Origin: Akkermansiaceae bacterium
GTDB taxonomy: Bacteria > Verrucomicrobiota > Verrucomicrobiia > Verrucomicrobiales > Akkermansiaceae
Direction of reading: 5' to 3'
Length of the DNA: 44,026 nt
Assembly: GCA_947462535.1 (NCBI GenBank)
Contig: CANHPN010000015.1
Location: 1-44,026 of the forward strand
Shown here: positions 24,251 to 33,009 of the stretch, in pieces
How the letters are laid out: each line of letters starts with the position of its first letter
Numbering within the stretch: the stretch's first letter is position 1
Translations under genes and position numbers: made by a program
The notes under the pieces: model-generated
The model's database searches: none
Seen by the model: only the letters and a program-made list of their open reading frames with translations
What the model was told of the DNA's origin: nothing

Positions 24251-25186
24251 ATGGAAAAACGACTGCCGAAGATCATTCGGTTCGCCAGCCGCATGCTGCG
24301 CGACTTTTTCCTGCGCAACCACGGCCTGCTGCTCACCGCCGCCGTCGCCTATAACATGATGCTCTCGCTGATTCCCCTCTCAGCCGTGCTCATGGTCATC
24401 TTCTCGCACTTCATCGACGAGGCATTGCTGATGGAAACCATCACTGCGGAAATCTCCCTGCTCGCCCCGGGATTCGCCCCCACCCTCATCGAGGTGCTCA
24501 CCGGATTCCTCCAGTCCCGGAATCTGATCGGCGGGGTCGGTGTTATTTCGCTGCTCGTCTTCAGCTCGCTCGCCTTCAGGGTCATGGAAAATGCCATCGC
24601 CATCATTTTCCACCGCCCGCTCCAGCCGCTGAAACGCAAATTCTGGATCTCCGCCCTGATGCCCTATCTCTTCATCCTCATCGTCGCCGCAGGCCTGATA
24701 GGAATCACCGCCGTCAACGCCGTCATCGACGCCCAGGACCAGAAAAACCACAGCTTCCTCGGAATCGACGCGCTGCTCCACCGGCACCTGAACCACATCA
24801 TCTACCTGACAGGCGTGCTCGGACTCGTGCTGCTTTTCACGCTCTTCTACAAGATCATGCCGGTGGTGAAAGTCTCGTTCCGCCGCGCCCTCGCCGGAGG
24901 CCTGACCGCCACCATCCTCTGGGAAATCGTCCGCCACCTCCTGGTCTCCTACTACACGCAAATCTCCATGGTCAACGTCCTTTACGGCTCCATGGCCACC
25001 ATTATCATCGTCCTCCTCACCCTGGAAGCCGTCTCGCTCATCCTGCTGCTAGGGGCCCAGGTCATCGCAGACCTCCAGCGCAGCGCGACCGCCGGCGTCC
25101 CATGGCACGAGGATCCGGACGACCACCGTGGCGGCGATCACCGGTCGCCGCGAAATCCATCAAACCACAACCTCGGCGACCGATGA
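24251..25186 (+). CDS. YihY/BrkB-family inner-membrane protein
   Basis: A 311-residue integral membrane protein with about six hydrophobic segments. The family features NHGLLLTAAVAYNMMLSLIP near the N-terminus and YGSMATIIIVLLTLEAVSLI near the C-terminus are clear. The family was once called RNase BN in error and has no settled function; transport or envelope roles are suggested. The last 18 or so residues (DDHRGGDHRSPRNPSNHN and on) are encoded by the REP-like repeat at 25130-25191, so the native C-terminus was probably replaced. Confidence 0.85.
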   Translation: MEKRLPKIIRFASRMLRDFFLRNHGLLLTAAVAYNMMLSLIPLSAVLMVIFSHFIDEALLMETITAEISLLAPGFAPTLIEVLTGFLQSRNLIGGVGVISLLVFSSLAFRVMENAIAIIFHRPLQPLKRKFWISALMPYLFILIVAAGLIGITAVNAVIDAQDQKNHSFLGIDALLHRHLNHIIYLTGVLGLVLLFTLFYKIMPVVKVSFRRALAGGLTATILWEIVRHLLVSYYTQISMVNVLYGSMATIIIVLLTLEAVSLILLLGAQVIADLQRSATAGVPWHEDPDDHRGGDHRSPRNPSNHNLGDR

Positions 25187-25191
25187 TCGCC
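25130..25191. repeat. REP-like inverted repeat, family B copy 2
   Basis: GGCGGCGATCACCGGTCGCC (25130-25149, continuing GCG) is identical to the left arm at 13086-13108. The right arm TCGGCGACCGATGATCGCC (25173-25191) is the inverted copy with few mismatches. It overlaps the last codons of the YihY gene and ends 11 bases before the DAHP synthase ATG, where an RNA hairpin could affect translation or message stability. Confidence 0.75.
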
Positions 25192-25202
25192 TCCACCCAT
25201 CC

Positions 25203-26288
25203 ATGAAACCTGTTAGCGACATCCATGTCAGTTCGAATCTCGTCCTCCCCACTCCGCTCGACCTGCTCAAACAACTGCCGCCCGGCGACAGTGACACCGA
25301 TTTCATCTTCCAAAGCCGCCGCGAGATCCGCGAGGTCATCTTCGGGAGCGATCCCCGCCTGCTCGTCATCGCCGGCCCGTGCTCCATCCACGACATCGCC
25401 GCCGGCCGCGAATACGCCGAGCGTTTCGCCAAGCTCGCGGACCAGGTGAAAGACCAAATGCTGCTGGTCATGCGCGTCTATTTCGAGAAACCCCGGACCA
25501 CCGTCGGCTGGAAAGGACTGATCATGGACCCGCGCCTCGACTGCAGCAACCGCATTGAGGAAGGGCTCCACATCGCCCGCCAATTCCTGTTGGACATGAT
25601 CCGTCTCGGCATCCCCACCGCCACTGAATTGCTAGACCCGATCACCCCGCAATACATCGCCGACCTCATCAGCTGGTCCGCCATCGGCGCGCGCACCACC
25701 GAATCCCAAACCCACCGCCAGATGGCCAGCGGCCTCTCGATGCCGCTCGGATTCAAGAACGGAACTTTAGGCAATCTCGAACCCGCGATCAACGCGATCA
25801 AAGCCGCCGCCCAGCCGCAGACGTTCCTCGGCGTCGGCATGGACGGCCGCGCCTCCGCCGTCACCACCACCGGAAATCCCGACTGCCACATCATCCTGCG
25901 TGGCGGCGAAAGCGGGCCTAACTACGACGCGCGGAGCGTCGCCGAGACCCGTGAAATGCTCGTCAAACACGGTTTGAAGCCCGCCATCATGATCGACGCG
26001 AGTCACGGGAATTGCAGGAAGGATCACAACCTCATGCCCGCTGTTTTCGAGGACATCATCCGCCAACGTGCTGCTGGAGACACTTCGATCATCGGAGTGA
26101 TGCTAGAAAGCCACCTCGTCGGCGGTGCTCAGAAATTTCCCCAACCGCTCGACCAACTCGCCCACGGCCAAAGCATCACCGACGCCTGCATCGACTGGAA
26201 GACGACCGAAAAGCTGCTCCTGGCGGAAGCCACAACTTTGAGCGCGGTGAATGAAAATCGACCGAACCCGCTGGCGGATCGGGAGTAG
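25203..26288 (+). CDS. aroG: Class I DAHP synthase (3-deoxy-7-phosphoheptulonate synthase)
   Basis: A 361-residue TIM-barrel enzyme that condenses phosphoenolpyruvate with erythrose 4-phosphate, the first step to aromatic amino acids. Motifs of the AroF/G/H type: VIAGPCSIHD, RVYFEKPRTTVGWKGL, SWSAIGARTTESQTHRQMAS, LPFLGF-like LSMPLGFKNGT, ILRGGESGPNYD and IDASHGNCRKDH. ATG 25203 starts the normal N-terminus. Which amino acid inhibits it cannot be told from sequence, so the aroG symbol denotes family only. It ends the plus-strand run that begins at hisA. Confidence 0.9.
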   Translation: MKPVSDIHVSSNLVLPTPLDLLKQLPPGDSDTDFIFQSRREIREVIFGSDPRLLVIAGPCSIHDIAAGREYAERFAKLADQVKDQMLLVMRVYFEKPRTTVGWKGLIMDPRLDCSNRIEEGLHIARQFLLDMIRLGIPTATELLDPITPQYIADLISWSAIGARTTESQTHRQMASGLSMPLGFKNGTLGNLEPAINAIKAAAQPQTFLGVGMDGRASAVTTTGNPDCHIILRGGESGPNYDARSVAETREMLVKHGLKPAIMIDASHGNCRKDHNLMPAVFEDIIRQRAAGDTSIIGVMLESHLVGGAQKFPQPLDQLAHGQSITDACIDWKTTEKLLLAEATTLSAVNENRPNPLADRE

Positions 26289-26663
26289 GACAAAAAGCCA
26301 GGATGTCGACGCGGATTCCAAAGTTCACAACTGACCACTTCGGGCAGGATTTTTTCACGAAAACGATGATCATTGCGTAATTCAAGCGACACCTGCCCGC
26401 CCTGTTGGGAGAGGTCGCCAACAGTGAAAGCATCATCCTGCAAAAGGGCCGTAAGCGCGAAAATGTCGCCATGCTCACCCCATTCAAGGCCGCGCCCGCC
26501 AAAGCCCGCGAACTCGGAAATTCCCGCCGCTGCCCATCAGCTTTGGTTGAAGTTCGAATGGTGACGTGGATCGCGGAAGCCCTAGAGTCGATTTCCCAGT
26601 GCGCAAAGCCCCGCGCGGAGCTTTCGCGATGCATTGGCCAGGCGGACAGGAGTGTCCGCCCCC
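26289..26663. other. Intergenic stretch between convergent genes
   Basis: These 375 bases separate the convergent DAHP synthase and aldo/keto reductase genes. They hold a probable antitoxin remnant (26366-26518) and a GC-rich segment near 26600-26650 containing GCGCGGAGCTTTCGCG-like dyads. I see no clear terminator and no intact gene. Confidence 0.5.
26366..26518 (+). pseudogene. Possible Phd/YefM-type antitoxin remnant
   Basis: From ATG 26366 the frame reads MIIA, a TAA stop (26378-26380), then FKRHLPALLGEVANSESIIL and QKGRKRENVAMLTPF. Apart from the stop, this is the pattern of prevent-host-death antitoxins (short helix, one basic GR turn, then AML/VxP strand). The later part fits family C-termini poorly, and no toxin gene follows. 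The assignment rests on pattern alone. Confidence 0.35.
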
Positions 26664-27782
26664 TTACCATTCAGAACCCAAGCCGTGACGGCGGGCAATT
26701 TCCAACAGGTCCTCGCGCATCGGCCACTCGTCGGGGCGCTCGCTGGTCGCGTGGCGCTTGCTGGCGCCTTTCAAGGTCATACAACCGGTGTTGTCGCCGA
26801 TCCGGCGGATGGATAAGACTTCCTCGGAATCGAAAATCACCTTCGGCAGCTTGGCGAACTCGCGGATCTTGTCCTCGATGAGGCGCGCGCCCTCGCCGGC
26901 TTCCTGGATGAAAGTCGGCACCACGCTTTTCACCGCGGGATGACTGAGGTTCCAGATGCAGGCGAACTCCAGCATGCTCAGGCCGTATTTCTCGGCAAGC
27001 GGGCGCATGCGGTTGGCCTTTTCCATGCCGTGCTGGACCCAGCCTTCCGGCCGATAGGTGCGGTGGTCGCCGGGCTTGAAGCTGTGCTCGGGGCCGCCGA
27101 TGTCATCGTGGAAGACGCCGCCGTAATCGACGACCCGGGTCATCACCTTGACGCCGTGTTTCTCGCAGACCGGCAGAGTGAGTCCGACGGGCCATGGCTC
27201 GAGCGGATTGAGAATGAGCATCGACCAGTCGATGAGCGTGCCGAATTTTTCGAGGCAGTAAATCAAGTCGAGCGAGAAGCCGTTAGCCGGACCCGGCGCG
27301 ATGCCGAGGCGGTCGGTGAGGCCTTCGTTTTTCGCGCCTTCGAGTGCCTGCCAGAGCGGCTCGCTGGTGTAGCCGAGCTCGTCCGGGTTGTGGAGCATGA
27401 GCAGGTCGAACTTGTCCGCACCGCAGCGTTCGAGCTCTTTCGAACACGCCATTTTGATGAAATCCGAGTAACCTTCCGGGCCACGCAACTCGGGCGAGGT
27501 GAAGCGCGGGTAGCCCTGGCTGCCCTGCCGCTGGCCTTCGTAAAAATCATGGCCGATCATACCAACGAGGCTGTAGGTAGAGCGGTCGGTGCCTTTCAAA
27601 GCGCGCCCTAGCAACTCGTCGGCCTTGCCGTTTCCATAGACGTCAGAGGTGACGAAAGTGCGGATGCCGGCTTCGTAAGCGGTCTCGATGCAGCCGATGA
27701 AGCGCTCCTCGGAGAGGGTCTCGCCAAAGTGCATGAAGCGTCCCCCGCTCCAGGTGCCGTATGCTGTGGTGGTAGGTTCCAT
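26664..27782 (-). CDS. Aldo/keto reductase family protein
   Basis: A 372-residue TIM-barrel oxidoreductase, expected to use NADPH on a carbonyl or sugar substrate. Core residues appear as TSDVYGNGKADELLGRAL (Asp and Tyr of the catalytic set) and DLLMLHNPDELG (His); late motifs include NLSHPAVKSVVPTF and IREFAKLP. It follows mtnP on the same strand after 101 bases and may be the last gene of the rhamnose-linked run. The substrate is unknown; a sugar or sugar acid is a guess from context. Confidence 0.8.
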   Translation of the reverse strand: MEPTTTAYGTWSGGRFMHFGETLSEERFIGCIETAYEAGIRTFVTSDVYGNGKADELLGRALKGTDRSTYSLVGMIGHDFYEGQRQGSQGYPRFTSPELRGPEGYSDFIKMACSKELERCGADKFDLLMLHNPDELGYTSEPLWQALEGAKNEGLTDRLGIAPGPANGFSLDLIYCLEKFGTLIDWSMLILNPLEPWPVGLTLPVCEKHGVKVMTRVVDYGGVFHDDIGGPEHSFKPGDHRTYRPEGWVQHGMEKANRMRPLAEKYGLSMLEFACIWNLSHPAVKSVVPTFIQEAGEGARLIEDKIREFAKLPKVIFDSEEVLSIRRIGDNTGCMTLKGASKRHATSERPDEWPMREDLLEIARRHGLGSEW

Positions 27783-27883
27783 GGTGGGTAAATTGAGTGC
27801 TTGTGATTAAGCTCGCCGGGCAATCCGGTCAACACCAAGCGCAGGGCGAATTTGCCAATCTCTCAGCACCATTCCTTTTTCCA

Positions 27884-28762
27884 TCAGCCGAAACGCCCGA
27901 GGATCGGTCCCAGATCCCTCGCCGCCTGCTCCGGCCACAGCGCGCGGGGTGTGAAAATCGCGGTGTCGAGCACGCGGTGGCAAACACTCTCCGGAGTTTC
28001 GGGAATCGCGGCGACGGCGGCGCGGATGATCCGCTTGGCCATGGCGCTGTTGGCGTGGAGGTTCTCGATCACGGTCTCCACCTCGACGGCGACTTCGTCC
28101 GTTTTCCAGCAATCGTAGTCGGTCACGAGGGCGAGCGTCGCGGCGGCGATTTCCGCCTCTCGGCAGAGCCGGGCTTCCGGGCCGTTGGTCATGCCGATAA
28201 TGTCCGCGCCGTTCAGGCGGTGGAAATGCGCCTCCGCGCGGGTCGAAAACGCCGGGCCGTTCATGCACAGATAGGCGCCGCCGTCATGGACTTTCGGCGC
28301 GAGCGGGCGGGCGGCGGCCAGCAGAACTTCCCGCAGCTCCAAGCAATACGGATCGGCGAAACCGATGTGCGCGGCGATGCCGTTTCCGAAAAACGTGTGC
28401 TTGCCCGCCGTGCCAGTGCGGTCGATCAACTGGTCCGGCACGACGATGTCGCGCGGCGCAAGTTCCTCCCGCAGGCTGCCGACGGCAGTGACCGAAATTA
28501 CCCAGCGCACGCCGAGCGAGCGAAGCGCCCAGATGTTGGCGCGGTGGTTGATTTCATGCGGCATCAGGCGGTGCCCGACTCCGTGGCGGGGCAAAAAACA
28601 AACCCGCCGCCCGGCGATGCGACCGCTGACTAACTTGTCCGACGGAGCGCCGAACGGCGTCTTAATCGACCGCTCCGAGATCTCCTCGAAGCCCTCCATT
28701 TCGTAAAGCCCGCTGCCGCCGACGATTCCGATAGCAGGCTCATTCGTTCGTTCAACATTCAT
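27884..28762 (-). CDS. mtnP: S-methyl-5'-thioadenosine phosphorylase
   Basis: A 292-residue PNP/MTAP-family enzyme that splits methylthioadenosine (a by-product of polyamine synthesis) to adenine and methylthioribose 1-phosphate. Evidence: IGIVGGSGLYEMEGFEE, FLPRHGVGHRLMPHEINHRA, MNGPAFSTRAEAHFHR, IIGMTNGPEARLCREAEI and VTDYDCWKTDEV, the last typical of MTA rather than purine nucleoside phosphorylases. Start ATG 28762. Eight bases separate it from the small ORF upstream, so the two are probably cotranscribed. Confidence 0.87.
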   Translation of the reverse strand: MNVERTNEPAIGIVGGSGLYEMEGFEEISERSIKTPFGAPSDKLVSGRIAGRRVCFLPRHGVGHRLMPHEINHRANIWALRSLGVRWVISVTAVGSLREELAPRDIVVPDQLIDRTGTAGKHTFFGNGIAAHIGFADPYCLELREVLLAAARPLAPKVHDGGAYLCMNGPAFSTRAEAHFHRLNGADIIGMTNGPEARLCREAEIAAATLALVTDYDCWKTDEVAVEVETVIENLHANSAMAKRIIRAAVAAIPETPESVCHRVLDTAIFTPRALWPEQAARDLGPILGRFG

Positions 28763-28770
28763 AGGAAAAG

Positions 28771-28977
28771 TCAGCAGGTGATGGCGGCCGGATCCTCGAA
28801 CAGCGAGTCCTCGGTATTGACCATCGCCCGCCCGCTGACGGCATAGCGCTTGATGAAATGATAGTGGTAGATCTGCTTGAGCGAGACGAGCGCGTCGCAA
28901 GTCTTCTCCTTGAAAGTGCGGCAGCGGTTGCGCGCAAGCTCGGGATGAAAGTCGGTGGTGGACTGGCTCGGATTCAC
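28771..28977 (-). CDS. Small protein of unknown function
   Basis: A 68-residue frame starting with GTG 28977 and ending 8 bases before mtnP. Its third codon positions are GC-rich like those of real genes here, and the product has an ordinary composition with a basic helix (LARNRCRTFKEKTCDALVSL). I do not recognise a family. The tight spacing suggests an operon with mtnP, but a chance frame cannot be excluded. Confidence 0.45.
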   Translation of the reverse strand: MNPSQSTTDFHPELARNRCRTFKEKTCDALVSLKQIYHYHFIKRYAVSGRAMVNTEDSLFEDPAAITC

Positions 28978-29052
28978 CGCCGGAATCTAGAATCAATTTG
29001 CCGAATACACGATCCGAAATCGGGATTGATTGAAAATCGCGATGTTGTCCGG

Positions 29053-30364
29053 CTATTTCACCTGCTCGATGCCTTCGGGTAGAGTGACGGTGGACTTGAC
29101 GGAGCCGTCGGCCTGCTTGTCGTGGCGGACTTTGATCGGGCCCTTCGGCGTGGGATAAGTGCCCTCCGCCCAAGCCAGGCGACCGAGATGCGGAGTAATT
29201 TCCACCTTCGCGCAGCCGGGAGCGACGTGCGTCACGCCCAGGACGTTCTTGCTCAGCCAAGCGGTCGGTCCGCCTGCCCAGCCGTGGCAGAAACTGTGGC
29301 GGAAGCCGACATAACAATGCGCGCCGAAGTCGCCGTGGAGATCCTTCTTGTCGGGTGCGACGGGCTCGTCGATGCGACCGGTATTTTCCGTCCAGGCGAG
29401 ATCGAAGTCTTCCCAGAAGGTGGTCGCCCCGAAGTCGAGCATGCCGCCCCAGTATTGGCTGATAAAGTCGATCCCGGTGTCGATGTCGTTTGATTTCGCA
29501 AGGGCGTTCAGAACGTTTGCCGAGACCTCTGCGGGATCGCCCACATCGAGTAGGAACTGATGCCGTTCATCCACGCGGTGACGGGCGTGACGTCACGAGT
29601 CATGTCGAGACTCTTCGGGACAACTTCATTGTGGCCGAAAACGCAGTTGATCACGCTCACCTCCGGGTGCATGTCACCAAGCCAGACGAGACGGTCGCGC
29701 TTGATGCCATCCCATAAGAAGTCCTGCATGTTGAGATGCACGGTATAAGCGCCGGTTTCCCAGATTTTGTTGAGTCGCTCGTCGTAGCACTTGAACGAGC
29801 CAACGTAGGGGATATCGCGCAGAGTAAGGACGGCGCGGACCTGGCTGAGCTCGACGTTGACCTTCGGGTCAGCGTTGTCGATGCGGAGAAACCGGAAACC
29901 GCTCGGGCCGACAGTGGTTTTCCCGAGCCACGGGAGTCTGAGGGTTTGATCGCGCAGGGCATGGTCGTTCTGGGCACCGCGCACGCCAACATCGACCATG
30001 GTTTCCGCGACGGACTCGCCGGTGCGGACGCGGACGGATGGCATGTCCTTGTCCTTGGTCATGGGCGTGAAAAGCTCGACCGAACCTGCGATTTCAACGC
30101 CGAAGTCGATGACGATTCCCGCGCTGGGCCCCATCACGAGCGGCGGCACCGGCTCGATGAGCACGGCTTGGCCACTGTGGGGCTTGAGAAGGTTTTCCGA
30201 ACTCCCAACGTCCTTGCCCGAGGTCCAGACAATGCGCTTCGGCTGGATGATGTATGAGGTCAGGGCGCTTTTTTCGCGAGCGGCTCGAGGCTGGGAGGAA
30301 GCGCGCGGCAAGGTGCCACCGAGCCGAAGACAACAACAGTCATCAAGCTCAAGAATGATTTCAT
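29053..30364 (-). pseudogene. Alpha-L-rhamnosidase (GH78), frameshifted and internally deleted
   Basis: ATG 30364 begins a clear signal peptide (MKSFLSLMTVVVFGSVAPCR). At a run of six A residues (30269-30274, minus strand) the frame breaks; one more A would restore LEPLAKKSALTSYIIQPKRI. The next frame carries GH78 N-terminal parts (IVIDFGVEIAGSVEL, FLWDGIKRDRLVWLGDMHPE, WMNGISSYSMW). Near 29545 it passes by a second frame change into C-terminal parts (DFISQYWGGMLDFGATTFWE, SFCHGWAGGPTAWLS). A middle section of the catalytic (alpha/alpha)6 barrel present in relatives is missing. The enzyme would have released rhamnose outside the cytoplasm for the adjacent transporter and isomerase. Confidence 0.85.
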
Positions 30365-30437
30365 GGAATAACCAATGTGAGTAAAAATAAAAACCCTACG
30401 GTCACCCTCGGAATTCTGGAGTCGTCGATCTGATGGA

Positions 30438-31616
30438 TCAATGACCGCCTCCCGAACCCTTGATGTAGGTGCCCACGCCGATGATGATCGTGGAAAGAAT
30501 CAGAGTCAGAATGCCGACGGCAATCAAGCGGTGGGCCTTCTTACTGGAGCCCTTCCATTCGTGGAAAATCCAGCCCCACATCGTGCTGAAAATGATGATC
30601 GAAGCCATGTGCAATGTCCAAGAGGCGAAGCCGAACTTGCCCATTTGCGTCTCGCCCATGGTGTAGAAGAAGAACTGGAAATACCAGGTGGTGCCTGCCA
30701 GCGCGGAGAAAAGATAGTTCCCGAGCATCGGGATTTTCAAGTCACTCTGCGAGTGCGTAGAAGCGCCAGACGATGATCCGCCGCCATGTTCGCCGCCCGA
30801 AGCGGTCAGACCCGCATGCTCGGCTCGGGCGTGCGAGGCGAGATACTGATAGCCGGTGCGATTCTTGATGTTCAGCATGACACACCAGACGAAGTTGGTG
30901 GCGAAGCCGCCGAGCATGACGACGATCAGTTTCGGCAGACCGCTCCAGATGACCGAAGTGCCGGCGGCGACGGAGGCGTCACCGATCGGATTACCCGCAG
31001 TCAGGCCGAAGCTAAAGCAAGCGCTCATGATGCCGGAGAAGGTCGCCACTAGGATGCCTTTCTTGAAGCTGAACTCGGCGATGGCCTTCTTCTTATCCTC
31101 AGCCGACATTTCCTTTTCCTTGGTCGCTCCCGCAAGAGCGGCGATGAAGATGCCCAGCAAACAAACCCCAACACCTAGTAGTGTCACCTGGCCGGCAGAG
31201 CTAGAAGCAATCTCGGTGATCGATTCCGCCACCGGGATACTGGGGAAGAACAGTTTGAAAATCGGCGGGAGCAAGGTGCCGAAGGCCGCGCAGTAACCGA
31301 GCGCGACGCCCATGCCGAGGGACATCCCGAGGTAACGCATCGCCAGGCCGAAGGTCAGCCCGCCGGTGCCCCAGAGCGCTCCGAATAGAAAAGTCCAACT
31401 GAGGGTGGATACGGACTGACTGCTAATCACGCCGAAAACATCCTTGGTCAAAAATGACGCGAGCAGCAGCGGGCAGATGATCCAGGAGAAGAACCCGCCG
31501 ACCAGCCAGTAGGTTTCCCACGACCACTTTTTAACGCCTTTGTAAGGCACATAGAAACTTCCCGAGGCCAAGCCGCCGAGCCAGTGAAATACAACGCCGA
31601 GTAATGCAGATCCCAT
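30438..31616 (-). CDS. rhaT: L-rhamnose-proton symporter RhaT
   Basis: A 392-residue inner-membrane transporter with about ten hydrophobic helices. RhaT hallmarks are GGLASGSFYVPYKGVKKWSW at the N-terminus, FGALWGTGGLTFGLAMRYLG, MGVALGYCAAFGTLLPP and GIMSACFSFGLTAG. It imports L-rhamnose with H+. The Gly/Ser/His-rich cytoplasmic loop (EHGGGSSSGASTHS) is longer than in the enterobacterial protein. It lies 42 bases downstream of rhaA in the same direction, so an operon is likely. The next gene is the broken rhamnosidase. Confidence 0.92.
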   Translation of the reverse strand: MGSALLGVVFHWLGGLASGSFYVPYKGVKKWSWETYWLVGGFFSWIICPLLLASFLTKDVFGVISSQSVSTLSWTFLFGALWGTGGLTFGLAMRYLGMSLGMGVALGYCAAFGTLLPPIFKLFFPSIPVAESITEIASSSAGQVTLLGVGVCLLGIFIAALAGATKEKEMSAEDKKKAIAEFSFKKGILVATFSGIMSACFSFGLTAGNPIGDASVAAGTSVIWSGLPKLIVVMLGGFATNFVWCVMLNIKNRTGYQYLASHARAEHAGLTASGGEHGGGSSSGASTHSQSDLKIPMLGNYLFSALAGTTWYFQFFFYTMGETQMGKFGFASWTLHMASIIIFSTMWGWIFHEWKGSSKKAHRLIAVGILTLILSTIIIGVGTYIKGSGGGH

Positions 31617-31658
31617 AATAGAGTGTCAGTTGGATTTTTGGATTGAGATGGATTTTGA

Positions 31659-32927
31659 TTAGGCGCGCTTGCTCAGCACTGCGGTCTCGTATTGCTTGAC
31701 ATCGGCGAGCCAGGCGCTGCCGGCCGGGACGTTTTGCGATTCGCAATAAGCATCCCAAACCGCGCCCCATGGCAAGCTCTTGGATTCCTCCATCAGCGCG
31801 AGGCGCGAGGTGTAGTCGCCGGACTTCTCGGCGTCGCGAAGCGCGGCCGGCTCCAGCAAGGCCATCAGCAGCGCCTTGAGCGTGTTGCGCGTGCCGATGG
31901 TCCAAGCCGCGATCCGGTTAATGCTGGCATCGAAGAAGTCCAGGCCGATGTGGGTGCGGGCGAGCAATTTGTTGCGCACGAGCTCGGCGGCGATGGACTG
32001 GAGCGCGTCGTCAAGAGTGACGACGTGGTCGCTGTCCCAGCGCACCCCCCGGCTGACGTGAAGGAGGATTTCCGGCACATACATCAGCGCGGAGGAAAGC
32101 TTGTCGGCGATGCCTTCCGTCGGGTGGAAATGACCGGCGTCAAGGCAAAGTAGCTTCTGGTTCTTGATCGCGTAGCCCATGTAGAACTCGTGCGAGCCGA
32201 CGACGTAGCTCTCGCTGCCGATACCGAACAGCTTGCACTCGACCGCGTCGAGATGGTGTTTCGGATTCAACTTCCTCGCGAATACCTGATCCAGCGAATC
32301 AGCTAGACGCTGGCGCGGCGCGAGGCGGTCCACCGGGGTGTCCTTGTAGCCGTCGGGAATCCAGACGTTGGTCACGGTCGGCGAGCCGAGCGCCTTGCCC
32401 ATCGCCGCGCCGATCTCGCGGGAGGCGATGCAGTGCTCGATCCAGAAATCGCGGATCGCCTTCTTCGGGTGGGAGAGGGTGAAGCCGTCGGCTGCCTTGG
32501 GGTGCGCGAAGCAGGTCGGGTTGAAATCCATGCCCATGCCGTTGGATTTTGCCCAGTCGATCCAGCCTTTGAAATGTTCGGGCTTGATCTCGTTGCGATC
32601 GACCTTTTTGCCGCCGAACTCGCCGTAGAAAGCGTGGAGATTGAGGCGGTGCTTGCCGGGGATGAGCGAGAGCGCCTTGTCGAGGTCCGCGCGGAGTTCA
32701 TCCGGAGTGCGGGCCTTGCCGGGATAGTTGCCGGTCACCGCGATGCCGCCGCTGAGGCCTTCGCCGGAGTTTTCAAAGCCGCCGACATCGTCGCCCTGCC
32801 AGCAGTGGAGGGAAATCGGGATTCCCGCGAGCTTGCCCATGGCGGCATCGGTATCGACGCCGAGACCGGCGTATCGGGCTTGGGCGAGCTTGTAGGACTG
32901 GGCGATAGATTTTGAAGTCTTGGACAT
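31659..32927 (-). CDS. rhaA: L-rhamnose isomerase
   Basis: A 422-residue Mn-dependent TIM-barrel isomerase converting L-rhamnose to L-rhamnulose, close to the usual length of about 420. Motifs: [14 protein letters not shown] at the N-terminus, [46 protein letters not shown] and [19 protein letters not shown], which supply the metal and substrate ligands. ATG 32927 is chosen by homology. It is the first gene of the minus-strand rhamnose run and is divergent from an AraC-type regulator. No rhamnulokinase or rhamnulose-1-phosphate aldolase gene is in the window. Confidence 0.93.
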   Translation of the reverse strand: MSKTSKSIAQSYKLAQARYAGLGVDTDAAMGKLAGIPISLHCWQGDDVGGFENSGEGLSGGIAVTGNYPGKARTPDELRADLDKALSLIPGKHRLNLHAFYGEFGGKKVDRNEIKPEHFKGWIDWAKSNGMGMDFNPTCFAHPKAADGFTLSHPKKAIRDFWIEHCIASREIGAAMGKALGSPTVTNVWIPDGYKDTPVDRLAPRQRLADSLDQVFARKLNPKHHLDAVECKLFGIGSESYVVGSHEFYMGYAIKNQKLLCLDAGHFHPTEGIADKLSSALMYVPEILLHVSRGVRWDSDHVVTLDDALQSIAAELVRNKLLARTHIGLDFFDASINRIAAWTIGTRNTLKALLMALLEPAALRDAEKSGDYTSRLALMEESKSLPWGAVWDAYCESQNVPAGSAWLADVKQYETAVLSKRA

Positions 32928-33009
32928 ACTGGATCGGTTCGCGACAGCCTGCGTGGAATTCCGCAGAAAAACCTCCACTGTTTGGCCAAAAACCAGCACG
33001 ATCCCGCCA
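32928..33009. promoter_or_regulatory. Divergent rhaA / araC-type regulator control region
   Basis: This 82-base gap must carry both promoters. It contains an imperfect dyad CTGCGTGGAATTCCGCAG (32949-32966) and a perfect palindrome TTTGGCCAAA (32981-32990). Either could be an operator for the adjacent AraC-type protein; AraC-family sites are often direct rather than inverted repeats, so this is tentative. Confidence 0.4.
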
